From contig NZ_CP118480.1 of the NCBI RefSeq assembly GCF_030450055.1, positions 2,383,415-2,447,414 of the forward strand: a stretch of 64,000 nt of DNA, in the 5' to 3' direction. Made by a program: the position numbers and the translations under genes. This stretch comes from Gallaecimonas kandeliae. Lineage in GTDB: Bacteria; Pseudomonadota; Gammaproteobacteria; Enterobacterales; Gallaecimonadaceae. Positions 62,407 through 64,000 of the stretch are shown piece after piece. Under the pieces are notes generated by a model. That model ran no database searches. It worked only from the letters and a program-made list of their open reading frames with translations, and was not told the DNA's origin. The number at the start of each line of letters is the position of its first letter. The first letter of the stretch is position 1.

Positions 62407-63709
62407 ATTGGTCCCAGTAGACCTCTTCGAGGCTGTCTTCCCGCTCCGGCAGGCCCCGCGAGAGCCGAGGGGAGTGCTGCACCAGCACCTCGTAGCTGAC
62501 GCGGTTGGCGTACTTGCTCACTTGGGACAGGGAGGAATAGGCCAGGAACTGGGCCACATGCTTGGAGCTGTTCGGCACGTTGAGGCGGTGGTAGTCGTTG
62601 GCCGCCATGTCATGCAGTACCGCCGCCAGGGCGCCGTCGCCGGCGCCGTTGGTGTTCTTGATGCGGTCAGGCCCGCCCATGTAGGGGGAGATATGGGTGT
62701 AGACCTTGACCGGCTGCTGGCAGTCTGCCTTGCGCATGGGCCTGGAGAATTCGAAGCGGTTAAACTCGGGGATGGCCCCCGGCAGCAGCTGGCGGCTGGT
62801 GTCGCGCTTCTGATCGTCTTCCACGTGGGCGGCCAGGTAGAGGCCGACGGGGCCGGCCGTGCAGAGCACCATGTCGGTCCAGTCCAGCACCTGCTCGCAG
62901 GCCAGCAGGGGATCGCTGTGACCGGTCAGGGCCAGGGCCTCGTCCTCGTTCATGGCGACGACGGTGACGTTGTCACGGATGAACTGCTGCCACCAGTCCT
63001 TGCGGTCTTCGACGATGAACTTAGTGCCCATGGTCAGCACCACGGGCACACCGGCCTCCTTGGCCCAGGCCACGGCCTGCATGGTGGTGTCCTTCATGGG
63101 CTCGTGCGCGTCGCAGCGCACCAGGTAGGCGGAGATCACCAGGGCCGAGCCGGTCTGGATCAGGGTCTTGTCCAGGTGGCTGACGTCCAGCAGGTTCATC
63201 ACCCCTTTGTTGATGGCGAAACTGCGCTCGCCGTCCGGGGCTATCAGGGTGATGCACTGGCCGATGGAGCCCGCCGCCGGCTGCAGGTAGTTGAGGTCCA
63301 CCTTGGAGGAGGTGTTGCACAGGTAGCGGTAGGAGGAACTGCCGACACGGATGCTCTCGTTCATCACCCCGAACAGCACCGATCTGTCGTCGGACAGCAC
63401 CGAGTAGTTGTGCAGGGTATTGCCTATGGTGCCGCCGGCGTACTCGGAGACGATGAGGTCGTTCTCGGTCAGCTCCTTGTAGATGGCCTCGGCCTTGGCC
63501 GGCTCGATCAGCATGGAGTGGCCCTTGGACAGGCCGTACTTGGCCAGGAAGCTCTCAGGCACATGGGCTTCGATGTCCACCAGCACCTGGTCGATACCGC
63601 AGATATGGCTGGCGATGGGCTTGTTGAGCGGTGACAGTTCGCTCAGCAGGGGATCGCGGGACTCAACCGGGAAAAAGTGCTTACTCTTGCGCTGGCCAGG
63701 GAATTTCAT
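62405..63709 (-). CDS. gsk: Inosine-guanosine kinase
   Basis: 434 residues, the length of E. coli Gsk, PfkB/ribokinase fold. It starts MKFPGQRKSKHFFPVESRD; EYAGGTIGNTLHNYSVL contacts the nucleoside, and the catalytic motif is IKNTNGAGDGALAAVLHDMA. It phosphorylates inosine and guanosine to IMP and GMP in purine salvage. Start codon at the extreme right of the frame; stop overlaps the terminator by two bases. Confidence 0.96.
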   Translation of the reverse strand: MKFPGQRKSKHFFPVESRDPLLSELSPLNKPIASHICGIDQVLVDIEAHVPESFLAKYGLSKGHSMLIEPAKAEAIYKELTENDLIVSEYAGGTIGNTLHNYSVLSDDRSVLFGVMNESIRVGSSSYRYLCNTSSKVDLNYLQPAAGSIGQCITLIAPDGERSFAINKGVMNLLDVSHLDKTLIQTGSALVISAYLVRCDAHEPMKDTTMQAVAWAKEAGVPVVLTMGTKFIVEDRKDWWQQFIRDNVTVVAMNEDEALALTGHSDPLLACEQVLDWTDMVLCTAGPVGLYLAAHVEDDQKRDTSRQLLPGAIPEFNRFEFSRPMRKADCQQPVKVYTHISPYMGGPDRIKNTNGAGDGALAAVLHDMAANDYHRLNVPNSSKHVAQFLAYSSLSQVSKYANRVSYEVLVQHSPRLSRGLPEREDSLEEVYWDQ

Positions 63710-63875
63710 GTGCTTTTCTCAAGGACCCTTTTTGAGGCGGGCGATAGTAGCAGAAGCCAAAGGCTAACTCACCGTCTTCATTTTAGGAAAACGATTGCCT
63801 TCAAAAAGGCATGGCACACCGGCCAAATTTGGCCCTGCCCTCCTCCAAAAAATCAGGGAAAACAGGGCCTTGAGA

Positions 63876-64000
63876 TCAGGCCTTGGCGCCCAGCGCCACG
63901 GCCCTGGCGGCGCTGGCGCTAAAGTCCTCTTCGCCGCTGCCCAGCCAGCCCCCCAGGTTCTGCACGATCAGCTGATCCAGGGCGTCCAGGTGGGCCGGGT
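63876..64000 (-). CDS. C-terminus of a gene cut by the window edge, possibly ferrochelatase
   Basis: Forty codons before the stop remain, reading PAHLDALDQLIVQNLGGWL and then SGEEDFSASAARAV and a short tail. PAHLDALDQLI recalls the end of ferrochelatase after its CLN motif, and hemH lies near gsk in enterics, so HemH is my guess. Too little is present to be sure. Host-like codon use. Confidence 0.4.
   Translation of the reverse strand, partial: PAHLDALDQLIVQNLGGWLGSGEEDFSASAARAVALGAKA

Overview
The window is about 64 kb of a GC-rich chromosome. Gene content and order (rsx/rnf, nth, MotY, RNase T, min, fadR-nhaB, yeaG-yeaH-spoVR, rbbA, phoPQ and gsk) point to a free-living, probably motile gammaproteobacterium. 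A Gallaecimonas-like lineage is my best guess, but the organism name is inference. Almost all of it is compact housekeeping chromosome, with genes overlapping by 1 or 4 bases and hairpin terminators shared by convergent genes.

Layout. 1-4.6 kb: end of rsxC, then rsxD-rsxG-rsxE-nth as one overlapping run, and gloA. 4.6-11.5 kb: motY, RNase T, a DJ-1/Hsp31-type protein, lysC under a lysine riboswitch, a LOG-type hydrolase, and rimK with an M14-like amidohydrolase. 11.6-15.2 kb: the one clearly foreign block. It is visibly AT-rich and carries three copies of a GC-rich 29-bp motif. Inside are an unknown protein with a CoiA-like zinc-finger pattern, a 439-bp imperfect palindrome, and an ApeA-like HEPN protein (putative phage defence). 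A 49-residue cysteine-containing protein gene missing from ordinary ORF calling lies just outside it. 15.6-25.9 kb: a secreted protein, an AbrB-family membrane protein, the yhiI-rbbA-yhhJ exporter, a 2-Cys peroxiredoxin, a Na+/H+ antiporter-family protein, grxD and sodB. 26-37.7 kb: yeaG-yeaH-spoVR, fadR/nhaB divergent, dsbB, ycgL-transglycosylase-ycgN, and minCDE. 37.7-46.8 kb: a long leftward run from a small protein gene and yoaA through tsaB, an M50-like membrane protein, Slp, an exported methyltransferase and a hydrolase to fadD and rnd. 46.9-54 kb: a complete hisGDCBHAFI operon behind a His-rich leader peptide and attenuator. 54-64 kb: a phosphoesterase-family lipoprotein, a di-haem peroxidase, a hydrolase, phoPQ, an acyltransferase, a membrane protein, a phosphoribosyltransferase, gsk and the end of a gene that may be ferrochelatase.

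How it fits together. Electron transfer (Rsx), Fe-S enzymes, peroxide and superoxide defence (peroxiredoxin, SodB, Grx4, di-haem peroxidase) and disulfide formation (DsbB) form a redox theme. FadR and FadD connect the fatty-acid regulon. Two biosynthetic genes or operons carry textbook cis-regulation readable in the sequence: lysC (riboswitch plus a hairpin that hides the Shine-Dalgarno) and his (attenuator).

The most unusual signals are the accessory block with its giant palindrome and two tail duplications, where the 3' ends of motY and minE are repeated as degenerate fragments just downstream of the intact genes. All function calls rest on reading motifs and remembered family sequences; no database search was run.
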